Origin: Fluviicola sp.
Lineage (GTDB): Bacteria > Bacteroidota > Bacteroidia > Flavobacteriales_D > Crocinitomicaceae
DNA length: 64,000 bases
Direction of reading: 5' to 3'
NCBI GenBank assembly: GCA_002734065.2
Contig: NVXU02000039.1
Span: 1-64,000 of the forward strand
How positions within the stretch are numbered: position 1 is the first letter of the stretch; every line of letters begins with the position of its first letter. Positions 37,269 through 46,627 of the stretch are shown one piece after another. A program made the translations under genes and the position numbers. Below the pieces are notes generated by a model. It worked only from the letters and a program-made list of their open reading frames with translations, was not told where the DNA came from and did not search any database.

Positions 37269-37986
37269 CATTCTAACTCAGTTTTCTAGCCGAAAAGGTC
37301 AGATTGCTGTTCTAATCGACCCTGACAAGTTCTCTACTAAAGAACATTTGTTAGAGTTACTTAAAAAAGCGCAATTCGCTTCTGTCGATTATTTTTTTGT
37401 GGGTGGAAGTACAGTTTCAAGAAATGCCTTCATTCAGACTGTAGAATTGATCAAGAACAACTCAGACATTCCTGTCGTGTTATTCCCAGGAGCAGCGCAT
37501 CATGTTTCAAAAGATGCAGATGCATTGCTTTATCTAAGTCTTATTTCGGGAAGAAACCCGGACTACCTTATTGGTCAACACGTTATTTCTGCCAGCGAAG
37601 TCTATGACATGGATGTAGAGGTTATTCCAACTGCGTATATATTAATAGATGGGGGAACAAAGTCTTCTGTTGCTTATGTCAGTCAGACAACACCAATTCC
37701 GAGTGATAAGGTCTCGATTATCTCTGACACGGCAAAAGCAGGTATTCTGCAAGGGAAACAACTTCTCTTTTTAGATGCTGGAAGTGGCGCTAAAAACCAT
37801 GTTCCAAAGAATGTTATTGAGCTTTTGACAGAATTGAATATCCCTCTGATTGTTGGTGGAGGCATTCGCTCAAAAGAGGATGTTTTGGAGTTGTCCGAGG
37901 CAAATGTACTTGTGATCGGTAATAAAATCGAGGAAGACATTGATTTTTTGTTGGACATAAAATCTATAACTGCTAATCGTTTATGA
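37243..37986 (+). CDS. Geranylgeranylglyceryl/heptaprenylglyceryl phosphate synthase
   Basis: 247 residues, a PcrB/GGGPS TIM barrel: 'AVLIDPDKF' for Mg and phosphate binding, 'FFVGGSTVS', 'PVVLFPGAAHHVS', 'FLDAGSGA' and the phosphate-binding loop 'PLIVGGGIRS'. It joins a polyprenyl diphosphate to glycerol-1-phosphate to give an ether. Bacterial GGGPS proteins are known in Bacteroidota, but the final lipid is not established. Operon with the PPTase (26-bp overlap) and the small membrane protein (4-bp ATGA overlap). Confidence 0.93.
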   Translation: MSKSVSKNSILTQFSSRKGQIAVLIDPDKFSTKEHLLELLKKAQFASVDYFFVGGSTVSRNAFIQTVELIKNNSDIPVVLFPGAAHHVSKDADALLYLSLISGRNPDYLIGQHVISASEVYDMDVEVIPTAYILIDGGTKSSVAYVSQTTPIPSDKVSIISDTAKAGILQGKQLLFLDAGSGAKNHVPKNVIELLTELNIPLIVGGGIRSKEDVLELSEANVLVIGNKIEEDIDFLLDIKSITANRL

Positions 37987-38360
37987 AGAAAAATAACATA
38001 CTGAAAAAGATTGCTGGAATTGCTTTTGCGGTAGCCTTCTTAATGGCGATTGTCTTATTTACTGGATACGGTAGAAGCTATATCTCTGCTTCCGTAGCAA
38101 AAATACTCTTTTTAATTTTTGGTGCTATTGGCTTTTTGTTCAATTTGTTCTCCTTTAATTCTGAAAAAAAGACAGTTGGTTTCAACTTTTTCTTTTGGAC
38201 GGGTGGTATAATTCTGTTGATCGGCTTTATTTTCAAGATTATGCATTGGCCGTTTTCTAGACCTGCAATTATTCTCGGAATGATTATTTTGGGAGTCTCA
38301 TTCGTAGTTCCTAATAAGACTAAGAGTAAGAAGAATGATGATTTATTGGATGATTTTTGA
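37983..38360 (+). CDS. Small multi-pass membrane protein, GldL-like
   Basis: 125 residues with four hydrophobic helices and a Lys-rich C-terminus. The segment 'FKIMHWPF' before the last helix resembles the N-terminal membrane part of GldL, the T9SS/gliding motor protein, but the large cytoplasmic part of GldL is absent, so this is a short relative of unknown role rather than GldL itself. It starts within the GGGP synthase stop (ATGA). A hairpin-repeat block begins 18 bp after its stop. Confidence 0.65.
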   Translation: MKKNNILKKIAGIAFAVAFLMAIVLFTGYGRSYISASVAKILFLIFGAIGFLFNLFSFNSEKKTVGFNFFFWTGGIILLIGFIFKIMHWPFSRPAIILGMIILGVSFVVPNKTKSKKNDDLLDDF

Positions 38361-38378
38361 GAGGGAAAGACGGACTTC

Positions 38379-38447
38379 GGGCTTCGAGATCCTCAGCCCT
38401 CATTTGCACACTGAGGCTCTCGAAGTGTGCACACTGAGGCTCTCGAA
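38379..38447. repeat. Covarying-arm hairpin repeat, block R1
   Basis: Three copies of the 13-nt core. Copy 1: arms GGGC/GCCC around TTCGAGATCCTCA. Copy 2, inverted: arms TGCACAC (38405-38411) and GTGTGCA (38425-38431) around TGAGGCTCTCGAA. Copy 3 (38435-38447) keeps the core, but its right arm does not pair. The block lies between convergent genes (GldL-like and nadC) and probably also serves as a terminator. Confidence 0.85.
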
Positions 38448-38477
38448 ATTTACTGATAACCGAAATGTACTATTAAC

Positions 38478-39314
38478 CTACCCATACTTCGCTTTTAACG
38501 ACATGTCCAAACTCTTAAAACTGTGTGTTAAGGCTCCAACAGAGATAAAATCCACACCTGTTTCGGCGTAAGAACGAATGGTGTCTAGCGTTATTCCACC
38601 AGATGCTTCAATTTCTATTCCGTCAGGGATTGTGTTAATTACTGCTTTTATTCTTTCGGGAGAAAAATTATCAAGCATAATTCTGTCAATCTGACCGATA
38701 TCAATTGCTTCTTGCAACTCTTTTTCGTTACGGACTTCAATTTCTATTTTTAAGTCACGTTCCGTTTCTTTGAGGTATTCATTGGCTCTTTGTATGGCCA
38801 GTTTAACTCCACCTGCATAATCGACATGGTTATCTTTTAGCATAATCATATCGTACAAGGCAAAGCGATGGTTGTGCCCCCCTCCTATTCTCACTGCCCA
38901 TTTCTCCATGTAACGGATTCCTGGAGTTGTTTTTCGCGTGTCTAACAATTTTGCATCTGTCCCTTCTATTAAGGACACGATTTTATTTGTTTGCGTAGCG
39001 ATGCCACTCATTCTTTGCATAAAATTGAGCACCAATCGTTCTGTACTGAGAATAGAGCGAGAGCTCCCTTTGACCTCAAAAGCAACATCTCCAAATTTTA
39101 CCTTTTCTCCGTCTTTTATAAACACATCCAACTCCAATTTTGGGTCAAAGGTCTTGAAAATTCTCTCTGCTAACTCTACTCCGGCAATGATGCCTTCATC
39201 TTTTACCAACAATTTGGCTACACCAGTGGCATTCTCTGGGACGCAAGAAAGTGAGGAGTGGTCTCCATCGCCAATGTCTTCGTGGAGGGCATTTTGGATT
39301 ATTTCGTCAATCAT
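38478..39314 (-). CDS. nadC: Nicotinate-nucleotide pyrophosphorylase (carboxylating)
   Basis: 278 residues, full length. NadC motifs include 'EDIGDGDHSS' at the N-terminus, 'ERLVLNFMQRMSGIAT', 'LLDTRKTTPGIR', 'GGGHNHRFALYDMIMLKDNHV' and the late 'IEASGGI' and 'DFISVGALTH'. It makes nicotinate mononucleotide from quinolinate and PRPP in de novo NAD synthesis. NadA and NadB are not adjacent. Its start is 39314. Hairpin blocks lie on both sides (R1 and R2). Confidence 0.97.
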   Translation of the reverse strand: MIDEIIQNALHEDIGDGDHSSLSCVPENATGVAKLLVKDEGIIAGVELAERIFKTFDPKLELDVFIKDGEKVKFGDVAFEVKGSSRSILSTERLVLNFMQRMSGIATQTNKIVSLIEGTDAKLLDTRKTTPGIRYMEKWAVRIGGGHNHRFALYDMIMLKDNHVDYAGGVKLAIQRANEYLKETERDLKIEIEVRNEKELQEAIDIGQIDRIMLDNFSPERIKAVINTIPDGIEIEASGGITLDTIRSYAETGVDFISVGALTHSFKSLDMSLKAKYG

Positions 39315-39340
39315 TATTTTTTATTAATTGTGGTGATAAA

Positions 39341-39412
39341 GGCTTCGACACTTCGGACTTCGAGAGCCTCAGTCCTCAGTTGTACGCTGAGGACACTGAG
39401 GCTCTCGAAGTC
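39341..39412. repeat. Covarying-arm hairpin repeat, block R2
   Basis: A copy with arms GGAC (39355-39358) and GTCC (39372-39375) around TTCGAGAGCCTCA, followed by an inverted copy with core TGAGGCTCTCGAA at about 39397-39409. The two halves also form one long stem (about 39356-39379 with 39387-39412, 2-nt bulge). The block lies upstream of nadC and downstream of the DUF4783 gene on the minus strand. Confidence 0.85.
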
Positions 39413-39437
39413 TACAAGGTTTATCGACTGAAAAATT

Positions 39438-39818
39438 TTACGTTTTTTCGATGGTTAGGGATTCAATTTTATAATCCTCGTTAATTTTCTTAAAATGGAT
39501 GGTCACTCTAAATTTCTCATTCTTACTGGTGTAATTTCCTATGGCAAAAGCGCCTTCTATGGTTTCTTTTCCTTTAAAAGTGTACTCAAATTGATTTCCT
39601 GGCTTACGTGTAAAAAAGCCCTTAAGAACAAGCCCTGCTTGCGACTGACTATATACAGCTTCCTTCCCTAATATGTTGATTAACATTTTAGCTTGTCCGT
39701 GCGCCACAATGCCAGAATGACTGTTTTTCTCAAAACTCTTTTGGATGTCAGAGTATGGTACCCCCTGTATTCCAAGAGAAAAAATCACTGTTGTTACGAT
39801 AGAATAGACTAAATTCAT
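39438..39818 (-). CDS. DUF4783 domain protein
   Basis: 126 residues from the ATG at 39818, which gives a short signal-like hydrophobic N-terminus; an upstream ATG at 39851 would add 11 residues before it. The body is one alpha+beta domain of the NTF2-like kind (DUF4783) known mainly from Bacteroidota, with 'GQAKMLINILGKEAVYSQ' and 'FRVTIHFKKINEDYKI'. Function unknown. Families of this type are often found near nadC or rlmH, as here. Confidence 0.8.
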   Translation of the reverse strand: MNLVYSIVTTVIFSLGIQGVPYSDIQKSFEKNSHSGIVAHGQAKMLINILGKEAVYSQSQAGLVLKGFFTRKPGNQFEYTFKGKETIEGAFAIGNYTSKNEKFRVTIHFKKINEDYKIESLTIEKT

Positions 39819-39869
39819 AGTTGCATGTATGTTTTGATATCGAAGGTACAAATATAGTGCCGATTTGAC

Positions 39870-40076
39870 AATGATTTAATGTTCTAATGTTCTAATGCTT
39901 CAAGGATTCAATGTTTTAATGTTTCAATGATTTAATAAAACCGAGATCTTAGTGTTTTCCACGAGCTGTCGAGTAGTCAAGATGTCGAATAGTCAATAAA
40001 GAGCCTAAGTAGGTTGGTTGCCAAATGTTAGTCGAGGTACAACTTCAGCCTTGAATCATTAGAACATTGAAACATT
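39870..40076. repeat. Inverted pair of degenerate TAATGTT repeats
   Basis: Degenerate tandem copies of an (T)AATGTT(C/T) motif at 39870-39935 face an inverse-complement copy at about 40051-40076 (for example TTAATGTTTCAATG versus CATTGAAACATTA). The right copy lies directly before the rlmH promoter. The middle holds two copies of a GTCGAnTAGTCAA motif. No gene is visible in this gap. Confidence 0.55.
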
Positions 40077-40083
40077 ATTTCCC

Positions 40084-40091
40084 TATCTTAG
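40084..40091 (+). promoter_or_regulatory. -7-like element before rlmH
   Basis: TATCTTAG matches the TAnnTTTG pattern at seven of eight positions and ends 5 nt before the chosen rlmH ATG at 40097, which supports that start and a nearly leaderless mRNA. Confidence 0.45.
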
Positions 40092-40096
40092 CGCTT

Positions 40097-40570
40097 ATGA
40101 AAATTAAACTCATTTGTGTTGGGAAAACAACTTCTAACTACCTCATCGAAGGAGAAAACGAGTATTTGAAGCGCTTAAAGCACTTTTCTTCTGTGGAGAA
40201 AATCGAAATTCCAGAATTGAAAAACGCAAAGAAAATGAGCGAAAGTGAAATTAAAAAACAAGAAGGCGAATTGATCTTAAAAAAAGTAGATTCTTCTGAT
40301 TATTTGATTTTACTCGATGAAAACGGAACAGAATACAACTCGGTTCATTTTTCTAGATTCTTGCAAAAGAGAATGAATTCTGGCGTGAAGACAATTAGCT
40401 TCGTGATTGGTGGTGCGTACGGCTTTTCGGAAGATGTTTACAATAAATCTCAGAGTAAAATTTCCTTATCCAAGATGACCTTTTCTCATCAAATGGTTCG
40501 GGTGTTTTTCTTGGAGCAGGTTTATCGAGGATTTAGTATTTTGAAAGGAATGCCGTATCATCATGAGTAA
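40097..40570 (+). CDS. rlmH: 23S rRNA pseudouridine1915 N3-methyltransferase
   Basis: 157 residues from the ATG at 40097, the normal RlmH length; the frame is open to an ATG at 40067, but the extra ten residues are not family-like and would overlap the promoter. The SPOUT signatures are clear: 'MKIKLICVGKT' at the start, 'LDENGTEYNS', 'SFVIGGAYGF' (SAM-binding knot) and the terminal 'LEQVYRGFSILKGMPYHHE'. It methylates pseudouridine 1915 on 70S ribosomes. Confidence 0.96.
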   Translation: MKIKLICVGKTTSNYLIEGENEYLKRLKHFSSVEKIEIPELKNAKKMSESEIKKQEGELILKKVDSSDYLILLDENGTEYNSVHFSRFLQKRMNSGVKTISFVIGGAYGFSEDVYNKSQSKISLSKMTFSHQMVRVFFLEQVYRGFSILKGMPYHHE

Positions 40571-40574
40571 TTGG

Positions 40575-40582
40575 TATATTTA
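40575..40582 (+). promoter_or_regulatory. Possible promoter of the polysaccharide locus
   Basis: TATATTTA (seven of eight to TAnnTTTG) lies 22 bp before the GTG start at 40604, in the 33-bp gap after rlmH. Confidence 0.35.
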
Positions 40583-40603
40583 CGGTTAAATTGAATTTTA
40601 TTC

Positions 40604-41983
40604 GTGTCAACTTTACTATTTCTTGAAACGGCTCCAGTTGGTGTATTTGATGTTATAGCTGGAATTCTTTTATTATCTGTAATAGTAATTATCGCTAATT
40701 CTAAGAAGGTTAAAATGCTCGCAAAGCCGGGTAACGAGCACTACAAATACTATTTGTACAATGTTTTTGTAAAGGTTTTCTTCGCTATTCTATATGGAGC
40801 GATTTACAAATATTACTATGTGGGAGGAGACACAATGGCTTACTGGAATGGTGCTGCCAACTTGAATAATTTGTTTTGGGCATCCCCTCTAGATTATTGG
40901 AATGAATTGATGTTAACACCTTCAAAAGATACTATTCTAATCCATTTTAACTCAGAGATTGGCTACCCACCATCTTGGATTTATAAAGACCCTAACAGTT
41001 TCTTTGTGAGTAAAATTTTATCTGTTTTCATGCTTTTCTTGGGACAAAGTTATTTGTTACTTTCGTTATTCCTAGGATGGATAATGGCAAAGGTCTCATG
41101 GAAAATCTATGAATTAGTGTTGCATTATAAAATTACCAGTGAATGGCTAGGAGCGCTTTCAGTTCTTTTTATTCCATCTGTAGCATTTTGGTGCTCAGGC
41201 ATATCCAAAGACACAATAGTTCTTATGGCTGTTTTTTATATCATATATCATACATTTGGTATTGCGAATGCGACCGTAAAGAATAAGACATGGAGTGTGC
41301 TCATGGTTTTGCTCTTTTTCTTCATCCTCATACAAACAAGGTCTTTTATGGCATTCACTGTTGCAGGGCCACTCTTTATTGCTTTTAGTACTCGAGTAGT
41401 AAAGAGTTACAGCCACTCTCCCTTGTTGGCTAATTTAATGAGGCTTTTTATTATAAGTATAAGTATTATAGCATTCCTAGTCGTAATTAGACTTCAGGGG
41501 GCAGAGATTGCGCAATTAACAGGGAAATACATCACCGAGGCCCAAGTGCAACAAGATGACTTTATGAATAACACGACATACGGAACTAAAAAGTATGATT
41601 TAGGTATTACCGACTTTACACCTGCTGGAATGATAAAAACAGCTCCTCTGGCAATTCTCACTGCTTTTTATCGCCCTGGTATTTGGGAAGCAAGAAGTCC
41701 ACTCCTGTTAATTAGTGGGATAGAAACAACTATTTTTATCTTTTTAACTTTCTATTTCTTCTTTAAGGGTAAATTGATACAGAAAATAAGAATAATACAA
41801 AACAATGAATTATTGATGTTTAGTATTACATTCGCTATCATATTAGGGTTCTTTGCCGGATTCACCTCCATTTTATTTGGAGTATTGGTGAGAATAAAAG
41901 CTCCGCTACTGCCTTTTTTACTAATGGTATTGACGGTGAGAAGAAAAGATAAACAACAACAACATGAGCTTTTGGAAAAATAA
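40604..41983 (+). CDS. Multi-pass membrane protein, possible glycan polymerase
   Basis: 459 residues with about eleven hydrophobic helices and a charged C-terminus. The GTG start at 40604 gives a normal N-terminus. The extracytoplasmic loop after helix 2 has 'GGDTMAYWNGA', recalling the GD-x-Y motif of EpsG/Wzy-like proteins. As first gene of a surface-glycan locus beside an ABC exporter it could be a polymerase or a lipid-linked glycan mannosyltransferase-like enzyme; I cannot confirm either. It overlaps the ABC gene by 20 bp. Confidence 0.6.
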   Translation: MSTLLFLETAPVGVFDVIAGILLLSVIVIIANSKKVKMLAKPGNEHYKYYLYNVFVKVFFAILYGAIYKYYYVGGDTMAYWNGAANLNNLFWASPLDYWNELMLTPSKDTILIHFNSEIGYPPSWIYKDPNSFFVSKILSVFMLFLGQSYLLLSLFLGWIMAKVSWKIYELVLHYKITSEWLGALSVLFIPSVAFWCSGISKDTIVLMAVFYIIYHTFGIANATVKNKTWSVLMVLLFFFILIQTRSFMAFTVAGPLFIAFSTRVVKSYSHSPLLANLMRLFIISISIIAFLVVIRLQGAEIAQLTGKYITEAQVQQDDFMNNTTYGTKKYDLGITDFTPAGMIKTAPLAILTAFYRPGIWEARSPLLLISGIETTIFIFLTFYFFFKGKLIQKIRIIQNNELLMFSITFAIILGFFAGFTSILFGVLVRIKAPLLPFLLMVLTVRRKDKQQQHELLEK

Positions 41984-43700
41984 CATTTTAAGTTCTACAT
42001 ATCGCAGTATTAAGACAAAGTTATCTGACAATTCATTAAAAAAAGTCAAACGGTTATTTCCAATCACTTTTTTTTCTAATATTATTGAATTGTTAGGTGT
42101 GTTTTTATTGTTTCCAATCATACAGTTGATGTTGAAACCTAATTTATTTGAAGAAGGAAGTATTTTTAAAGATTTTTTCGCATCGATTGGCATTCAAACA
42201 CAAGAAAATGCAATCCTACTTTCTTTTAGTTTCGTTTTCCTTTTTTTTCTTTTCAAAAATGGAATTGTTTATTTAGTAACAAAAAGAACTGCAAAGCTCC
42301 AATATCAAATTGCAACAGAAATAGTTTTGGACAGCTTCGAAAAACATTTAGACGAGAATCATACTTTTTTCTCTAAAAACAACAATGCTATTCTATTAAG
42401 GAATATTCGACAAATCCCTTACGAGTTCGTTACCTTTGTTCTTCTGCCATTTATTACTATAATCAATGAAATTGTTATACTTACCATTGCACTAGGAGTG
42501 ATCCTCTATTATAGCCCTATATTATTCTTCTCTATGTTAGTGTTTTCGTTGCCTACCTTATACCTATACACTCGATTTCATAAAAAAAAATTAACTGAAA
42601 TAAGTGAGAAAAAAGATAAATATGGAGGTGAACAATATCGAATCGCTATGCAAGCGTTAGAGTCTTTTGTTGAAATTAAAGTATTTCAAAGTAAGAAGTT
42701 TTTCATTCCTAAATTTAAAGCATCTTCTGAATATTTTGAAGAAACATTAAAAGACAGTGCTGTTTTAAATACATTTAGTCCCAAAATTACTGAAACAGTA
42801 GCCATTGGCTCTATTTTATTAATCGTAATTGTTGGTGCCATTTTTAAAATAGAGCCAGAAACTCTATCTAGTTTTTTAATTCTATTTGTAGTGGGTTCTT
42901 TTAGAATATTGCCTTCCCTAAACAAAATCACCTTGTCATTAAATTATATGAAAGGAAATAAACATGTAATTGATTTATTACCTGACCACGAGAAGAAGAA
43001 AAAAACCAATATAAAACAAAGTGAATTAATTTTCAAGAAAGCTATTCAATTCAATAATCTAAGTTTTAAATATAACACTACTAATCAGAACGTTTTTAGC
43101 GAAATTGATTTTAAAATCGATAAAGGTGCTAGAATTGGCATCATTGGAGAATCTGGAGCTGGAAAAACAACCTTTCTAGCGTTGCTGCTTCGGTTTTACA
43201 AAGAAACTACAGGCAACATCTCCATTGACGACACTAAACTATCTGAAAGCAACTTAGCATCTTGGTATAATCTAATTAGCTATGTTCCCCAAAGCGTTCG
43301 CCTAATTGATGGGGACATTGCACAAAATATAGCTTTTGGTGTCGAAGACAATGAAATAGACTATGACAAAATTGAACGCATTATCAATCAGGTGCATTTA
43401 AAAAGTTTTGTCGATGCCTTACCTCTTGGTGTAAAGAACACCTTGGGAGAAAATAACACGGATATCTCAGGAGGACAAAAACAACGCATTGGCTTGGCTC
43501 GCGCATTGTATCATGGAGGAGAAATTTTAATTCTTGATGAAGCAACTAGTGCATTAGATCAAGATACGGAAAGAAACATTATGGAAGAAATAAATGCATT
43601 AAAGAATTACACCGTAATTTTTGTAACACACCGTAAAAGCGCCCTTGAAAAATTTGACAAGGTGTACGAAATTAAGAATGGCCAATTCATTGAACAATGA
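41964..43700 (+). CDS. ABC transporter, fused permease and ATPase
   Basis: 578 residues: a six-helix exporter membrane domain (about 25-330) and a nucleotide-binding domain (about 350-578) with Walker A 'GESGAGKTT' (about 395-403), signature 'ISGGQKQR' (about 502-509), Walker B 'ILILDEATSALD' and an H-loop 'VTHR'. This is the MsbA/PglK half-transporter type and works as a homodimer. Given the flanking glycosyltransferases it most likely flips a lipid-linked glycan across the inner membrane (PglK-like). Start ATG overlaps the previous gene by 20 bp; the next gene starts at its ATGA. Confidence 0.93.
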   Translation: MSFWKNNILSSTYRSIKTKLSDNSLKKVKRLFPITFFSNIIELLGVFLLFPIIQLMLKPNLFEEGSIFKDFFASIGIQTQENAILLSFSFVFLFFLFKNGIVYLVTKRTAKLQYQIATEIVLDSFEKHLDENHTFFSKNNNAILLRNIRQIPYEFVTFVLLPFITIINEIVILTIALGVILYYSPILFFSMLVFSLPTLYLYTRFHKKKLTEISEKKDKYGGEQYRIAMQALESFVEIKVFQSKKFFIPKFKASSEYFEETLKDSAVLNTFSPKITETVAIGSILLIVIVGAIFKIEPETLSSFLILFVVGSFRILPSLNKITLSLNYMKGNKHVIDLLPDHEKKKKTNIKQSELIFKKAIQFNNLSFKYNTTNQNVFSEIDFKIDKGARIGIIGESGAGKTTFLALLLRFYKETTGNISIDDTKLSESNLASWYNLISYVPQSVRLIDGDIAQNIAFGVEDNEIDYDKIERIINQVHLKSFVDALPLGVKNTLGENNTDISGGQKQRIGLARALYHGGEILILDEATSALDQDTERNIMEEINALKNYTVIFVTHRKSALEKFDKVYEIKNGQFIEQ

Positions 43701-44824
43701 AAAAAAATATTGCCATATTAAGTATAAAAGACTTAAGAAAAGCACCACGCATAGACAGAGAGATCAAAGCCCTTTCCAATGATTTTAATATTCAATTAAT
43801 CGGAGAGCACCATACTGCATTTAAAGAGTTGAATTTCTACAACCTTTATACTTTTCGTGTTTTTTTTGATAAACTTAGCTACTACATCAAACGAAAGTTA
43901 AATCCTTTGGCTGAACAAAAATTCTCCAAACTAAAAAACCATTTCACAGAACAGAAAGTTGAACTTCTGATAATTCATGAACCTCATTTTTTACCTTTAG
44001 CTGTAAAACTTAAAAAAGAAATTGGGATTAAAATTGTTTTTAATGCCCATGAATATCACCCGTTAGAATTCGAAGACAGACCGGATTGGTTAGTAACCAA
44101 AGGAAAACAATACAACAACCTCTACCGACATTATCTCAATGAACTTGACTTATTTATCAATGTCTCTGATGGGATTAGAGTAAAATGCAAACAAGAATTT
44201 GATGTAGATTCAATTGTAATCCCTAATGCATCATACTATCAAGAAATTTCAATAAAAATTTGCGACTCCTTTCCAATTAAGATGGTTCATCATGGTGTGA
44301 TTTTACCTTCACGGCAAATTGAGAAGATGATAGAAATAGTAAATATATTAGGTGAAAATTTCACACTTGATATTATTGGTGTTATATCAGATGATAACAA
44401 AGAATATGTTAAAGAAATAAAAAAGCAAATCGATAAAGCATCTAACATTCGCTTTCTTGAGCCAAAAAGTTATAGCGAAATAATTCCATTCATAAACAAT
44501 TATGACCTGGGATTTTATTTTATGGTTGGCAATAGCTTTAACAATAGGAATGCGTTACCTAACAAATTATTTGAATTCATTCAAGCCCGTCTAGCAATTG
44601 CGATCACTCCCATACCTGAGATGAAAGTGATTGTCGAAAAATATAATATTGGTGTTGTTTCAAAAGAAAGCACTGTAGATTCTATGGTTGATAGTTTAAA
44701 AAGTCTTACTCCTAATGGGGTTCAACAATACAAAGAAAATACCATAAGCACTGCAAAAATTGAATGTGCGGATGAATATCAAAAATTGTTTCTAAAAAAC
44801 ATCTTATCTTTGGTAAGCAATTAA
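43697..44824 (+). CDS. Glycosyltransferase, GT4-like
   Basis: 375 residues of GT-B fold without membrane helices. The N-terminal half has an 'FNAHEYHP' loop. The C-terminal half has 'ALPNKLFEFIQARLAIAITPIPEM', the usual GT4 donor-binding region with a Glu in the PNKxFE motif. It transfers an activated sugar to the growing glycan on the cytoplasmic face. Its ATG lies in the ABC gene's stop (ATGA), so the two genes are coupled. Donor and acceptor are unknown. Confidence 0.85.
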   Translation: MKKNIAILSIKDLRKAPRIDREIKALSNDFNIQLIGEHHTAFKELNFYNLYTFRVFFDKLSYYIKRKLNPLAEQKFSKLKNHFTEQKVELLIIHEPHFLPLAVKLKKEIGIKIVFNAHEYHPLEFEDRPDWLVTKGKQYNNLYRHYLNELDLFINVSDGIRVKCKQEFDVDSIVIPNASYYQEISIKICDSFPIKMVHHGVILPSRQIEKMIEIVNILGENFTLDIIGVISDDNKEYVKEIKKQIDKASNIRFLEPKSYSEIIPFINNYDLGFYFMVGNSFNNRNALPNKLFEFIQARLAIAITPIPEMKVIVEKYNIGVVSKESTVDSMVDSLKSLTPNGVQQYKENTISTAKIECADEYQKLFLKNILSLVSN

Positions 44825-44830
44825 GTTATT

Positions 44831-46627
44831 ATGTGTGGAATCGCGGGTGTTTTAAGTTTAAATAAAGGTCATGTTGATTCGGGAATTGTCTCAAAAATGA
44901 CAGATGCTATTGCACATCGTGGTCCTGACGGTTTTGGAATATGGAAAAATGAGGAACAATCAATTTGCCTTGGTCACAGACGACTTTCCATCATTGACCT
45001 TTCAGACAAAGCCAACCAGCCTTTTCACTACAAAGACCGTTATTCCATTGTCTTCAATGGAGAAATTTATAATTACATTGAGTTAAGAGATGATCTCATC
45101 TCAAAAGGATACTCATTCGAAACTGAATCTGACACTGAGGTTTTAATTGCTTTGTATGACTTAAAAAAAGAAGGTTTTTTAAATGACTTAGACGGAATGT
45201 TTGCCTTTGCCATTTGGGATAAGGAAAAGGAAGAATTATTTTGTGCAAGAGACCGCTTTGGCGAGAAACCTTTCTACTACACAGAAAGCAATAATAGTTT
45301 TTATTTTGCATCAGAAATAAAAGCCTTATGGTCTGCGGAAATAAAAAGAACACCAAAGCAAGAAAGGGTTTTTCAATACTTAGCTTATGACTTAATAGCA
45401 GACTTCGATCATCCTGAAACTACTTTCTTTGAGAATGTTTTTCAACTAAAACCAGCTCATTATATTACAATTAAAAATGGTAAAATTAATACCCAAACCA
45501 ACTACTGGGATATTGATTTGTCAATCAAGAATAATTCAATCTCATTTGAAGATGCAACGAAAGAATTCAAGCGTTTATTTAAACTTTCTGTAAAAAGAAG
45601 GTTACGCTCAGATGTTGCTGTTGGTTCCTCACTTTCTGGCGGTTTAGATTCATCAAGTATCGTTTATACGATACAACAATTAAAAACTGAATCTCAAAAG
45701 CAAGCCACATTTTCTGCTCGTTTCAAAGGGTTTGAGAAAGATGAGGGAGAATTTATTGATTTAATTAATAAAGAACTTGAAACAGCGGCAAATAATATTT
45801 TTGTAACCGAGCAAAGTCAAGAAAAGGTGTTTGATAAAGTTTGCTATCACCAAGATGAACCATTTGGAAGCGGGAGTATTTTAGCGCAGTACCAAGTTAT
45901 GCAACTTGCCAAGGAGAATGACGTCACTGTCTTATTGGATGGACAAGGAGCCGATGAATACCTTGCCGGCTATGCACGTTTTTTTCAAAACTATCTATTC
46001 TCGATACGCAAAAGAGACAAAACACTTTTTAAGAAAACAAAAATTAATCTTGAGAAATTCTATCAAAATGATGTCTCGTTCCATTATTCTAAATACATCC
46101 TACTCAATCCAACCAATTTTATCAGGAAGATTAGAAACAGGACTTTAAAGCCCGATTATATTCAACAGTTCAACTCTTCCTTTTATCAAAAAAACAAAGG
46201 ATACTCCTACAAAACTACTTTTGCGAAAGATTTAGACCATGCCTTGTATGATTCTTTGCTTTTAAAAAGCATCCCAACATTGCTTCGCTATGCAGATAGA
46301 AATTCAATGGCAAATAGCAGAGAGGTCCGCTTACCATTTTTGTATCACAAATTAGTTGAATTTGTTTTTTCTTTGCCCGATGAATACAAAATTAGAGAAA
46401 ACTGGACAAAAGCAATCCTTCGGGAGAGCATGAAAGACGTTTTACCTGAAAAAATTTGTTGGCGCAAAGAAAAAGTAGGTTTTGAGCCGCCGAATAGTAG
46501 AAAAGTTGACCCAAAAGTTCTTGGAGTAAGTATTGACCTCCTGGTAAAACATAAGATTTTAAATCGAGAAAAAATTATAGAATCCAAAAATTGGGACTAC
46601 GTTCAAATCGCGAAACTATATGAGTAA
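44831..46627 (+). CDS. asnB: Asparagine synthase (glutamine-hydrolysing)-like protein
   Basis: 598 residues: an N-terminal class II glutaminase domain with nucleophile Cys2 ('MCGIAGVLS') and 'HRGPDG', and a C-terminal synthetase domain with the PP-loop 'SLSGGLDSSS'. In surface-glycan loci such AsnB-like enzymes amidate sugar acids or related groups rather than make asparagine; that use here is inferred. Its last 12 codons and stop codon (46589-46627) are repeated exactly at 47773-47811, beyond the acyltransferase gene. Confidence 0.9.
   Translation: MCGIAGVLSLNKGHVDSGIVSKMTDAIAHRGPDGFGIWKNEEQSICLGHRRLSIIDLSDKANQPFHYKDRYSIVFNGEIYNYIELRDDLISKGYSFETESDTEVLIALYDLKKEGFLNDLDGMFAFAIWDKEKEELFCARDRFGEKPFYYTESNNSFYFASEIKALWSAEIKRTPKQERVFQYLAYDLIADFDHPETTFFENVFQLKPAHYITIKNGKINTQTNYWDIDLSIKNNSISFEDATKEFKRLFKLSVKRRLRSDVAVGSSLSGGLDSSSIVYTIQQLKTESQKQATFSARFKGFEKDEGEFIDLINKELETAANNIFVTEQSQEKVFDKVCYHQDEPFGSGSILAQYQVMQLAKENDVTVLLDGQGADEYLAGYARFFQNYLFSIRKRDKTLFKKTKINLEKFYQNDVSFHYSKYILLNPTNFIRKIRNRTLKPDYIQQFNSSFYQKNKGYSYKTTFAKDLDHALYDSLLLKSIPTLLRYADRNSMANSREVRLPFLYHKLVEFVFSLPDEYKIRENWTKAILRESMKDVLPEKICWRKEKVGFEPPNSRKVDPKVLGVSIDLLVKHKILNREKIIESKNWDYVQIAKLYE
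46589..46627. repeat. 39-bp direct repeat, left copy
   Basis: Exact 39-bp copy of 47773-47811, containing the asnB 3' end and the ATGAGTAA junction where the next gene starts. The repeat copies begin 1184 bp apart and bracket the acyltransferase gene. Confidence 0.97.
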
